From NCBI GenBank assembly GCA_910587395.1, contig CAJULJ010000090.1, positions 1-8,699 of the forward strand: a stretch of 8,699 nt of DNA, read 5' to 3'. Under the pieces are notes generated by a model that made no database searches, had not been told where the DNA came from, and saw only the letters and a list, made by a program, of their open reading frames with translations. The position numbers and the translations under genes were made by a program. Below, in pieces: positions 1 to 5,742 of the stretch. Within the stretch, counting starts at the first letter, position 1. Each line of letters starts with the position of its first letter. This stretch comes from an uncultured Oscillospiraceae bacterium. Its GTDB lineage: Bacteria; Bacillota; Clostridia; Oscillospirales; Oscillospiraceae.

Positions 1-2
1 GC

Positions 3-98
3 GCCACCCTCTGGAACGCCGTGGAGAAGGCCGAGCGCGGCAAGAAAGCCCAGCTCGTCGTCGCAAACTCCATATCCTTCGCTTCATCCTGCGGATGA
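3..98 (+). pseudogene. MobA/MobL-type relaxase fragment, cut by window edge and by a junction
   Basis: The frame that opens at base 3 reads ATLWNAVEKAERGKKAQL, which resembles the R-x-LWN-x-VE-x-AE stretch of the MobA/MobL (MobQ) relaxases of Clostridia mobile elements. In that family the stretch continues into the domain that nicks oriT DNA at the start of conjugative transfer. Here the family-like reading stops after about 18 codons (near base 56). It passes into unrelated residues and a TGA at 96-98 that lies inside a DNA hairpin. The upstream part is outside the window. The catalytic Tyr and the HUH histidines are not visible, so this piece cannot act as a relaxase. The identification rests on one short motif and family memory, hence moderate confidence. 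Confidence 0.5.
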
Positions 99-101
99 AG
101 C
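81..101. repeat. Perfect 9-bp inverted repeat with 3-nt loop
   Basis: GCTTCATCC (81-89) and GGATGAAGC (93-101) are exact reverse complements separated by TGC. The hairpin lies just after the relaxase-like codons stop, and the relaxase frame ends inside it. With the second hairpin at 127-161 it forms a compact, non-coding, hairpin-rich insert of about 100 bp between two mobile-element gene fragments. It may be part of a dispersed palindromic repeat. No T-run follows on either strand, so a terminator role is not supported. Confidence 0.7.
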
Positions 102-126
102 TCACTCATTCCGTTGCTCCTCCTCT

Positions 127-161
127 TCAGACTGCAACCGCTATGCTGGGTTGCAGTCTGA
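127..161. repeat. Perfect 13-bp inverted repeat with 9-nt loop
   Basis: TCAGACTGCAACC (127-139) and GGTTGCAGTCTGA (149-161) are exact reverse complements around a 9-base loop (140-148). The right arm runs directly into the first sortase-like codons, so the hairpin sits at the junction between foreign sequence and the sortase fragment. There is no downstream T-run. Its symmetry and place at a breakpoint fit a small palindromic repeat or a recombination scar; this is inference. Confidence 0.7.
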
Positions 162-690
162 GTGGGAGAACCCCAATGTGGACCGGAGCAAGAACACCGC
201 CCTGATCGCCCCCGGCTTCGGGACTCCCACCAGTTACCTCCCCGGCAGCGGCGAGTACCTTACCCCCAACCTCGTCCCCGGCGCACTATCCGGCGGCTTG
301 GTCAATCAGGTGGGCAGTGCTGGAGCCAACGCCACTGGCGGCGCGGCGGGCAGTTCCGTCATCCCCGGCCAGTACCCCTCGGTGAGCGGCAATGTCACCA
401 TGACCCAGATCCCCGGCGGCAGCCCCACCGACATCGCCCAGGGCAACGCCACAGGCGGCTACACCGAGGTGACAAGCGACCTCTATTACAGCAACAGCAG
501 CCTGGGGACGCTGAAGATCCCCGCCATCGGCCTGACCGTCAAGGTCTACCAGGGGACGGACAGCGCCGCACTGAAGAAGGGTGCCGGCCACTTCACCAAC
601 ACCAGCATCTGGGACGGCAAGGAATACGAGGCCATCACCACTTCGCCCACCGACCTGCGGGCAAGGCTGAGGCAGGGCACGGAACAGTAA
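151..690 (+). pseudogene. Class B/D-like sortase fragment lacking the catalytic core
   Basis: Residues 117-156 of this frame contain LGTLKIPAIGL, VYQGTD, LKKGAGHF and SIWDG. These match the start of the beta-barrel of sortases carried by Clostridia conjugative elements, which join LPxTG-like surface proteins to the cell wall. A Gly/Pro/Ser/Thr-rich linker (residues about 20-105) precedes it. The match stops at SIWDG (about base 618), and the last 23 residues to the TAA are unrelated. The catalytic His, the TLxTC cysteine and the Arg are therefore all missing. The N-terminus is also lost: there is no signal peptide or anchor, the only candidate start is a TTG inside a hairpin, and the frame is open back to base 1. 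This is a remnant cut at both ends, not a working enzyme. Confidence 0.6.
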
Positions 691-697
691 AAAATCA

Positions 698-722
698 GCG
701 GGCGGGAAAAATCCCCGCCCGC
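698..722 (-). terminator. Intrinsic terminator for the Uma2-family gene
   Basis: GCGGGCGGG (698-706) pairs perfectly with CCCGCCCGC (714-722) around a 7-nt loop. Read on the minus strand, the stem is followed by TGATTTTTT, giving a GC-rich stem plus U-run 4 bases beyond the stop of the minus-strand gene at 727. On the plus strand the stem follows the sortase frame stop by 7 bases but has no T-run after it, so it serves mainly the minus-strand gene. Confidence 0.8.
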
Positions 723-726
723 CGCA

Positions 727-1299
727 TTATTCAGGGAATACTTCTGATAGGTCGATGGTGCAATCCTCCAGGATATTCACCTTCAAACGATCTCCCACCG
801 CACCAAAATCTTTTGCGGCATAGTAACCATTCTCCAAAACAAAGACCTGCACAGACTTGCTGACGGGGTCCACGATCCAGTATTCCCGGACGCCGGCCCT
901 CTGGTATAGGTTAAACTTTGTGAGCTTATCATGACGCTGGGTAGATGGAGAAAGAATCTCCATCACCAGATCAGGAGCGCCCTTACAGCCGATGTCGTCC
1001 AGTTTGGAGGGATCACAGACTACAGTAATATCTGGCTCCACCATTGTATCCACATCTTCCGGGCTATCCCCGTCGCGTTCAAATGGACGGACAGCAAAAG
1101 GCGCAGCATAGACTTCACATTTTTTCCCCGACAAATAATTGTTAAGCTGCGTCGCCAAAGATATGCTGGCCTTTTGATGAATTCTGACTGGCGGCGGCGA
1201 CATCATCACCGGGTCCCCGTAAATCAGCTCAATGCGCTCCTGCTCATCCCAGGTCAGCGCGTCGGCCAAGGTATAGCGTTTTTCCATCGGCAACGGCAT
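727..1299 (-). CDS. Uma2-family (DUF820) PD-(D/E)XK nuclease-fold protein
   Basis: The 190-residue product has the full Uma2/DUF820 pattern: RIELIYGDP (residues 22-30), VEPDITVV (88-95), PDLVMEILSPST (109-120), HDKLTKFNLY (123-132) and GVREYWIVDP (136-145). In PD-(D/E)XK terms the likely metal-binding acids are D90 and E114, with K125 or K128 nearby, so the active site looks intact. Family members are assigned as putative restriction-like endonucleases. They are common as multicopy single genes, and their biological substrate is mostly unknown. The start is supported by AGGAG nine bases upstream; Met5 is a possible alternative. The gene stands alone between a terminator at 698-722 and a promoter-like site at 1353-1381, with no methylase or antitoxin partner visible. 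Family identity is secure; cellular role is not. Confidence 0.88.
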   Translation of the reverse strand: MPLPMEKRYTLADALTWDEQERIELIYGDPVMMSPPPVRIHQKASISLATQLNNYLSGKKCEVYAAPFAVRPFERDGDSPEDVDTMVEPDITVVCDPSKLDDIGCKGAPDLVMEILSPSTQRHDKLTKFNLYQRAGVREYWIVDPVSKSVQVFVLENGYYAAKDFGAVGDRLKVNILEDCTIDLSEVFPE

Positions 1300-1352
1300 A
1301 TGACCACACTCCTATTCGCCGTTTCAGTGAAATGGTATTGTTCCTTACCCAT

Positions 1353-1381
1353 ATTGTAAGTGATTTTGAATTAAAAAACAA
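1353..1381 (-). promoter_or_regulatory. Probable promoter of the Uma2-family gene
   Basis: On the minus strand TTGTTT (1376-1381) and TACAAT (1353-1358) are spaced by 17 bp and lie about 55 bases upstream of the Uma2 start. They match sigma-A -35 and -10 boxes at four and five of six positions. The site shares the gap with the divergent gene starting at 1404, for which I see no equally good promoter. Confidence 0.45.
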
Positions 1382-1403
1382 GCAAAGAAAAGGAGAAAAT
1401 TTT

Positions 1404-1844
1404 ATGCAGACCATCAAAGAGATGATTCAGCAGATTCAGACCATCACCTATGACGCCTATAGGTCCAGTGGCCAGGTGGCGGCCCTTCTGAAAACACAGG
1501 GCGAACCACCGGAGGCCATGGCAAAGGCTCTGGAGCGGACCGCCACCCAGATGGAACAGGGCACGGTGGAGCTGCGCGCCCTGTGCGAGTCCTGCCTGCC
1601 CGAGCTGCTCACCGTCGGTCGGAAGCCCGTCCTGCCTACGCTGGATGTGGCCGGAAGCATCAGTGTAAACGAGTTCGGCTGGCTGCTGATCGAGCTGAAC
1701 ACTCTGCTGCCCCAGCTGGCCCATCTGCTCCCGGCCCTGGCGGCACAAATCATTCACCGAGGTCTGGAACTCGTTGCGCACCTGGGGCAGGGTGCCCTCT
1801 GTCACCGTCTGTTTGCACATGGGACACTGTACGCCGGGCTTTAA
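1404..1844 (+). pseudogene. Hypothetical protein, C-terminally truncated by a junction near base 1713
   Basis: The start is the ATG at 1404, with AGGAG eight bases upstream; the frame is open further up but has no ribosome site there. The first about 103 residues look like a real soluble protein: a helical N-terminus (MQTIKEMIQQIQTITYDAYR), an acidic helical middle with a CxxC (CESC, residues 61-64), then a PVLPTLDVAGSISVNEFGW segment. I do not recognise a named family. After about residue 103 the frame runs through DNA that codes on the other strand for a coiled-coil protein, so residues 104-146 (LAHLLPALAAQ and onward) are most likely read-through of a chimeric junction. The native C-terminus is lost. 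It diverges from the Uma2 gene and collides head-on with the fragment at 1714-2231. Confidence 0.5.
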
Positions 1845-2231
1845 CCCCGCAACAATGTGTTTTTGCCGGGAAACCTCTTTCCCCAGCGTGTCGATCTGGG
1901 CCTGAATAACGGAAATGGCCTCGATGTATTTGCTCTGGTATTCCCTGGCCCGGACCTGCTCCAAAGCCTGCGCCGCCGTTTGGATCTGGGCGTCCAGCTC
2001 CGCCGTCAGCTCTGGCCCGGCAGGCTGCTCCCGGATCAGTTCCCCGTGCCTGGCGTACAGCTCCGCCAGCTTTTCTGTCAGACTGCTCCCGTCAAACTCG
2101 GTGGTGCGGCGGGTCTCCAGAGTATCCGCCTCCAAAGAAAATCGCTGATACCGCTCCTGCTTGGCGGATAATTGGTTTGCGTTATCCTGCGCCTGGGTCT
2201 TTTGGAGATCCTTCTGGCCTGCATGGAATAT
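1714..2231 (-). pseudogene. Fragment of a coiled-coil protein with a CxxC zinc-hook-like motif (Rad50/SbcC-like)
   Basis: The open minus-strand frame from about 2231 down to about 1714 encodes Glu/Gln/Ala/Leu-rich sequence with heptad character (KLAELYARHG, QTAAQALEQVRAREYQ, KYIEAISVIQAQI). It then has QCPMCKQTV (Cys pair coded at 1815-1826) and a second helical run. A long coiled coil interrupted by CPxC is the design of the Rad50/SbcC zinc hook and of many SMC-like ATPases. No Walker A, signature or Walker B remains, so the ATPase head is absent. The N-terminal side ends in TGA at 2232-2234 without a start. The C-terminal side dissolves after about base 1714 into the antisense of the 1404 gene. 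It is clearly a middle piece of a larger protein; the exact family is inferred from architecture only. Confidence 0.5.
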
Positions 2232-2254
2232 TCAACATCCACAATGTATGCCAT
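2219..2254 (-). pseudogene. 5' remnant of a truncated gene (MAYIVDVEYSMQ...)
   Basis: ACAGGAGGCAATTATG gives a strong ribosome site and ATG at 2254, 12 bases after the stop of the gene at 2267. The first codons read MAYIVDVEYSMQ. After about 12 codons the frame becomes Arg/Pro-rich nonsense and stops at 2078, while the coiled-coil frame at 1714-2231 runs in another phase over the same DNA. Either the coiled-coil protein starts here and lost its phase and head domain, or these are the first codons of a separate gene fused to it by deletion. The sequence does not distinguish the two. Confidence 0.4.
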
Positions 2255-2266
2255 AATTGCCTCCTG

Positions 2267-2571
2267 TCACAGAAACGCCCTGGTATTTACCCAGGCGGGC
2301 TCCAGTTCGCACAGGTTGTGGTTTAGACAGGTCAGCTGATGCGTGCGCAGGCCAAGGTCCTGCATATACCCCGCCAGACGGGCGGGATCGCGCTGATCGA
2401 ACTGGTCAAAGTCGATGTCCCGCAGCAGGGGGTACTCCCCGCGCGCCAACATGGGCAGAATGACCTCAAACATATACGGGCTGATGTCCTCGTGGTCCTC
2501 CTGATCTACTAATGTTCGGGCACTTCCCGCAGCTGGGCAGCCAACGCCGTTAAATCAATGAAGGCAGGCAT
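2267..2571 (-). pseudogene. Hypothetical ~100-residue protein with a -1 base frameshift
   Basis: The start is ATG at 2571, two bases after the stop of the upstream gene, with GAGGTG as ribosome site lying in that gene's last codons. The frame reads MPAFIDLTALAAQLREVPEH and meets tandem TAG TAG stops (2506-2511). In the phase reached by adding one base, the protein continues LVDQEDHEDISPYMF, then VILPMLARGEYPLLRDIDF, and ends CELEPAWVNTRAFL at 2267. The continued part is acidic, leucine-rich and soluble, with good coding character. An alternative is that only the ATG at 2473 is used, giving 68 residues, but that start has no convincing ribosome site. No family is recognised. It sits in a tight operon between the 131-residue gene and the remnant at 2254. 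A one-base sequencing or assembly error is as likely as a real mutation. Confidence 0.5.
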
Positions 2572-2573
2572 GG

Positions 2574-2969
2574 TCACACCTCCAGCTCGGCCACGCAGAC
2601 CGCGTACTCATCCAGATGGGAGAGGATCATCTTCTCCATTTCCTCGTCAATGTGGCACTGATTCGCCCCGAGGAGGTAGAGGCCGCTGGCGGCGGTAATG
2701 TCCCCCTGGGAAAAGCGGTCGGCATACTCCAGTTCACGCTGTATAGCCGGATCGCTCATGTTCACAGCCACAACGGCCATCTCGACATGATCGGCCAGAT
2801 GCTTGGTGGATACCGTCTCACCCATGCCCGCGATTCGCTGGACTCTGGTAAAGGGATTGTCGCCGTCGTCGGCGCTGCCCAGGTCAACGAAGCCGCCGCT
2901 GCTGAAAGTGTCGCTGCCGGTCTGGCCGCAGCTTTCCCCCGGAAAGCTGAACAGGTTGTTGTCACTCAT
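2574..2969 (-). CDS. Hypothetical 131-residue acidic protein, first gene of a damaged operon
   Basis: The ATG at 2969 is preceded by AAAAGGAGCAAATACC, a strong ribosome site, so I prefer it to the in-frame start at 3155, which would translate two DNA hairpins. Residues 1-40 are Gly/Ser/Asp-rich and probably disordered (MSDNNLFSFPGES ... SADDGDNPF). Residues 41-131 look folded and helical, with STKHLADHVEMAVVAVNMSD, ELEYADRFSQGD and EEMEKMILSHLDEYAVCV. There is no signal peptide or membrane segment, and I recognise no family. Its stop is two bases before the next start, implying translational coupling. The operon then runs through the frameshifted gene at 2267-2571 and the remnant at 2254 towards the coiled-coil fragment. 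It has a structured leader and a promoter-like site of its own. Confidence 0.7.
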   Translation of the reverse strand: MSDNNLFSFPGESCGQTGSDTFSSGGFVDLGSADDGDNPFTRVQRIAGMGETVSTKHLADHVEMAVVAVNMSDPAIQRELEYADRFSQGDITAASGLYLLGANQCHIDEEMEKMILSHLDEYAVCVAELEV

Positions 2970-3004
2970 GGTATTTGCTCCTTTTAAATTTTTGTGAGGA
3001 CGCA

Positions 3005-3046
3005 AAGAACCGCAGTCCACTCCCAAAAGAGTTGACTGCGGTTCTT
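3005..3046 (-). promoter_or_regulatory. 18-bp leader hairpin upstream of the 131-residue gene
   Basis: AAGAACCGCAGTC (3005-3017) pairs perfectly with GACTGCGGTTCTT (3034-3046). Beyond one mismatch a further ACTC/GAGT pairs, closing a six-base CCAAAA loop. The stem ends 35 bases upstream of the start at 2969. On the minus strand it is followed by only three T residues (TTTGCG), so it is a weak terminator at best. It could be an attenuator, an RNA-stabilising stem or a protein-binding hairpin in the 5' leader. Confidence 0.6.
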
Positions 3047-3062
3047 GTACGTTCTCGTGTTG

Positions 3063-3144
3063 GTATTTAGGATGCTGACAGATCTCCCAGGGGCATAGTA
3101 CCCCAGGAGCGAATATCTGACCTGAAAAAATCTTACCTAAATAC
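3063..3144 (-). ncRNA. Nested-stem structured leader RNA candidate
   Basis: Several complementary segments nest inside one another: GTATTTAGG (3063-3071) with CCTAAATAC (3136-3144), then CAGAT with ATCTG, then CTCC with GGAG, then GGGG with CCCC closing the loop CATAGTA. Together they form one long, interrupted stem-loop of about 82 nt. On the minus strand the outer strand begins where transcription from the -10 site at 3151-3156 would start, so the RNA would fold from its 5' end. The second hairpin (3005-3046) follows about 16 bases later, before the gene at 2969. I do not recognise a known riboswitch. It could also be a DNA site such as a transposon end or an attC-like folded recombination site. 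Confidence 0.4.
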
Positions 3145-3150
3145 ACTCTG

Positions 3151-3159
3151 AGCATACCA
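3151..3159 (-). promoter_or_regulatory. Extended -10 promoter candidate for the 2969 operon
   Basis: On the minus strand TGGTATGCT (3151-3159) has the TGn extension and a TATnnT -10 core. The -35 region is poor (TGTTCA, 17 bp upstream), as is usual for extended -10 promoters. Predicted initiation near 3144 coincides with the outer strand of the nested stem. Confidence 0.4.
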
Positions 3160-3269
3160 CGTTTTTCCTGCCTTGAACAGTTGCGATTTTCTCTACACCA
3201 GGCATTTAGTAGGTTCCATTCTGAAAATTTACCGATGGTGTAAATCCAATTATACCGATTGCCATTGTG

Positions 3270-3719
3270 CTATAACGTTTGTGCGTTTGCATGGGCCAGG
3301 ATACTGGGGACATCCAACTCTAGAATCATGCCATCAAGCTGTGCGCAAGAATATACACTATGGGCAAATGGCGAGGATAAATTGCCAGCGTCTTGACGTG
3401 ACTGTAGCATTTCAATGCCTAAAATCGTATCGACTAAAAATCCAGTCTGTGTATTTGCAAGGAGAATCAGGTGCTGTTTGGAAGCAACAGAAGCAAATTC
3501 CGGCCTGAAGCCGAGAAGACCGCCCAGGTCAATGACACTGACGCTTTTCCCATGCAGCTGACAAACGCCTACAGCATGACCCGGCGATTGTGGAATGGGA
3601 ACGATTTTCCCTTCCAAAGCCTCAATCCATGTGACGTACTGGATCGGGATAGCAAAAATATCGCTGTTGTATCTGAGGCGAAACAGCACACAGGAGACAG
3701 ATTCATCCTCGATGTTCAT
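3270..3719 (-). CDS. CheW-like domain protein (orphan)
   Basis: The 149-residue product is a single CheW-like domain of normal length. It shows DIFAIPIQYVTWIEAL (residues 20-35), IVPIPQSPGHAVGVCQLHGKS (39-59), SVIDLGGLLG (61-70), HLILLANTQTGFLVDTILGIEM (83-104) and a closing LDGMILELDVPSIL (128-141). CheW bridges chemoreceptors and the kinase CheA in the cytoplasm. In E. coli CheW the equivalent loop reads NLRG with functionally important Arg62; here it is QLHG, with His56 in that place. No receptor, CheA or flagellar gene is visible. The ATG at 3719 overlaps the upstream kinase-like stop (ATGA), so it is co-translated as the last gene of the efflux operon. Fold assignment is firm; a chemotaxis role is doubtful, and a scaffold or sensory-adaptor role is possible. 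Confidence 0.85.
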   Translation of the reverse strand: MNIEDESVSCVLFRLRYNSDIFAIPIQYVTWIEALEGKIVPIPQSPGHAVGVCQLHGKSVSVIDLGGLLGFRPEFASVASKQHLILLANTQTGFLVDTILGIEMLQSRQDAGNLSSPFAHSVYSCAQLDGMILELDVPSILAHANAQTL

Positions 3720-4339
3720 GAGCCGTTTCCCACATCGACTGCTGAGAGGATGAGTTCTACACAGCGGTCGATCCCCAGCTTGCTGCTGTTCAGACAGAGG
3801 TCATAATTTGCCGCCATCCCCCACGCCTGATCGGTGATATGCCTGTAGTAGCTGGAACGCTTCCTGTCTCGCTCCTTCACATGGCTTCTGGCAGCGTCAA
3901 CGGCAACCCCATGCTCCGCGATAACACGGTTGGCCCGGTCAGGCAGTGCGCCGGTGATGAAGACGTGGAAGCAGTCCTCCCGCCCTTGCAGGATGTAGTC
4001 GGCGCACCGCCCTACAATGACGCAGGACTCCTTCTCCGCCAGTTCCTTGATCAGCTCAGTCTGATAGGCGTTGATCTGGTCCGGCAGGGCCATATTCCCC
4101 CTCTGATTGGCGTTATAGGCCGAGTACCCCCGCGATGAAACGCTGGTGAACAGGCTGCTGGCGGAGGAGTATTCCCCCTCTCGCCGCACCGTCTCGGCCG
4201 ACAGCCCGCTGCGCTCCGCCACGATCTGCACCAGCTTTTTGTCGTAGAAGGGAATGCCCAGCCGTTCCGCCACGGTTTTCCCGATGGTATGGCCTCCGCT
4301 GCCGCATTGACGGCCTATGGTAATTACATATTTTTTCAT
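3716..4339 (-). CDS. Cytidylate-kinase-like family protein (P-loop kinase)
   Basis: The 207-residue product begins MKKYVITIGRQ with the P-loop GRQCGSGGHTIGK at residues 9-21. It continues IPFYDKKLV (29-37), ESCVIVGRCADYIL (104-117), a mobile-lid-like region KERDRKRSSYYRHITDQAWG (155-174) and YDLCLNSSKLGID (179-191). This is the pattern of the cytidylate-kinase-like (Cytidylate_kin2) family, common in Clostridia, distinct from housekeeping CMP kinase Cmk and mostly of unproven substrate. I chose the ATG at 4339, preceded by GAGGC, over the longer in-frame start at 4381, whose extra 14 residues lie within the MATE gene. The start overlaps the MATE stop as ATGA and the stop overlaps the CheW start likewise, so the three are translationally coupled. 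It acts in the cytoplasm; nucleotide phosphorylation is the family expectation, not shown here. Confidence 0.88.
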   Translation of the reverse strand: MKKYVITIGRQCGSGGHTIGKTVAERLGIPFYDKKLVQIVAERSGLSAETVRREGEYSSASSLFTSVSSRGYSAYNANQRGNMALPDQINAYQTELIKELAEKESCVIVGRCADYILQGREDCFHVFITGALPDRANRVIAEHGVAVDAARSHVKERDRKRSSYYRHITDQAWGMAANYDLCLNSSKLGIDRCVELILSAVDVGNGS

Positions 4340-5712
4340 AACTTTGCCTCTTTTCCAAAAATTTTCTTCCAGGACAACCACACGGTAATTAAGGAGATCA
4401 CACCAGACAGCCCGTCGCTGAAAGGACCAGCCCAGAGAACCCCTTCCACACCCATAAAATATCCAAAAATCAACATAGCCGGAATCAAGAAAATAATCTG
4501 CCGGGACAATGAAAGTAGCGTGGCGGGGACAGGCTTACCGATAGCTTGGAAGAAAATCCCGGTAACGGCTCCGGCAGGGATCAGGAAGCAGGCCAGCAAA
4601 TAAACCCGGAAGCATTTTACCGCAAACTCTATGTACAGTTCCGACTCCTTGCCAAACAGGTTGATAATTTGCTCTGGGAAGATTTGAAAGATAAAGAACG
4701 CTGCAACCATGATCGCACTGCCGATTCCCAATGCCAGCTTATAGGTTCTTTTTACCCTCGGATACTGACCGCTGCCATAGTTATAGCCTAAGATGGGCTG
4801 AACCCCGGCAGCAAGGCCCAGCGTAATCCCGGAAACAAGACTGCTCACCTTCATCACGATACCGAACACCGCCATGGGAATGTCAGAACCATAGGGGGAC
4901 GCAGCGCCATAGGCCACCAGTAGATTGTTGGTAACGGCAATAACAAATACAGAGGCGATTTGAGATATGAGACTGGATACACCCAAGGAAGCAAGCCGCC
5001 TGGCAATTTGTGGCCTCGGAATAAAATATTCCCGTTTCAGCCTGATGGTCTTAAACCGGAGCAGACAGACGGCAAAAAAGGCCGCATTCAAAATTTGTCC
5101 CAGGATGGTGGCCCAAGCGGCGCCTTTGACTCCCCACCGGCACACAAAAATGAAAATTGGGTCTAAAATGATATTTGTTGCACAACCTATGAGCAAGCCG
5201 ATCATGCTGACTCTGGGACGCCCGTCCGCCCGGATTACGCTCCCGAAGGCAGAGCAGACAGCGGAGAAGGGAAAGCCCAGCACAATAATACGGCCATAAT
5301 CCAGCGCATAGGGGAGATTTCCCTCTGTAGCCCCGAACAACCCGCAAAGCGGCTCCAGGAAAATCTGAAACAAGATCAGAAATATAAATCCTGTCCCAAT
5401 CGTCAGGGTAACCAGATTCCCTACACCGCGGGCTGCATCATCGGGCCGGTTTTTTCCCAAGTTTAGACTCATGTAAGCTGCGGCGCCATCCCCTAACATA
5501 AAAGCGATGGCCATGAGGATAGTTGTCAGCGGCATGATGACATTGGTGGCGGCGTTGCCCAGGTAGCCAACGCCCTGCCCAATGAAAATCTGGTCTACCA
5601 TGTTGTAGAGCGAGTTGACTACAATGGAAATAATGCTGGGAATGGCGTAGCGGATCATCAATTTCCCAACCCGCTCGGTCCCCAGCGGGTTGGCGACAAC
5701 TTGTTCGTTCAT
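4336..5712 (-). CDS. MATE family multidrug/cation antiporter (MepA-like)
   Basis: The 458-residue product is a full-length MATE transporter. About twelve hydrophobic segments are visible in two similar halves, beginning with the family-typical GKLMIRYAIPSIISIVVNSLYNMVDQIFIGQ (residues 16-46) and the GDGAAAYMSLNLGKN loop (74-88). The second half shows GLAAGVQPILGYNYGSGQ (301-318) and the IFFQAIGKP stretch. MATE proteins of the DinF/MepA branch sit in the cytoplasmic membrane and export organic cations or drugs using Na+ or H+. AGGAGG eight bases upstream of the ATG supports the start, 30 bases after the stop of the ABC fragment. Its stop overlaps the kinase-like start. No damage is visible. 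It is the main working efflux protein left in this operon; its substrate cannot be read from sequence. Confidence 0.93.
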   Translation of the reverse strand: MNEQVVANPLGTERVGKLMIRYAIPSIISIVVNSLYNMVDQIFIGQGVGYLGNAATNVIMPLTTILMAIAFMLGDGAAAYMSLNLGKNRPDDAARGVGNLVTLTIGTGFIFLILFQIFLEPLCGLFGATEGNLPYALDYGRIIVLGFPFSAVCSAFGSVIRADGRPRVSMIGLLIGCATNIILDPIFIFVCRWGVKGAAWATILGQILNAAFFAVCLLRFKTIRLKREYFIPRPQIARRLASLGVSSLISQIASVFVIAVTNNLLVAYGAASPYGSDIPMAVFGIVMKVSSLVSGITLGLAAGVQPILGYNYGSGQYPRVKRTYKLALGIGSAIMVAAFFIFQIFPEQIINLFGKESELYIEFAVKCFRVYLLACFLIPAGAVTGIFFQAIGKPVPATLLSLSRQIIFLIPAMLIFGYFMGVEGVLWAGPFSDGLSGVISLITVWLSWKKIFGKEAKL

Positions 5713-5742
5713 TTCAAATTCCTCCTAACGAATGTGACTTGT

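Noticed and set aside
1371..2135. A single 254-codon minus-strand gene
   Set aside because: Its C-terminal third is antisense to the well-supported start and ribosome site of the 1404 gene, and the coiled-coil character ends near 1714; only the upstream part is kept.
2970..3155. N-terminal extension of the 131-residue protein to an ATG at 3155
   Set aside because: It would translate two strong hairpins and lacks a ribosome site, whereas the ATG at 2969 has AAAAGGAG.
3194..3242. TACACCA / TGGTGTA inverted pair as terminator of the CheW operon
   Set aside because: Seven bases separated by 35 with no U-run; too weak to support a terminator.
4340..4381. Longer start for the kinase-like protein
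   Set aside because: The extra 14 residues precede the family-typical MKKYVITIGRQ start and lie in the 3' end of the MATE gene; the internal ATG has GAGGC at proper distance.
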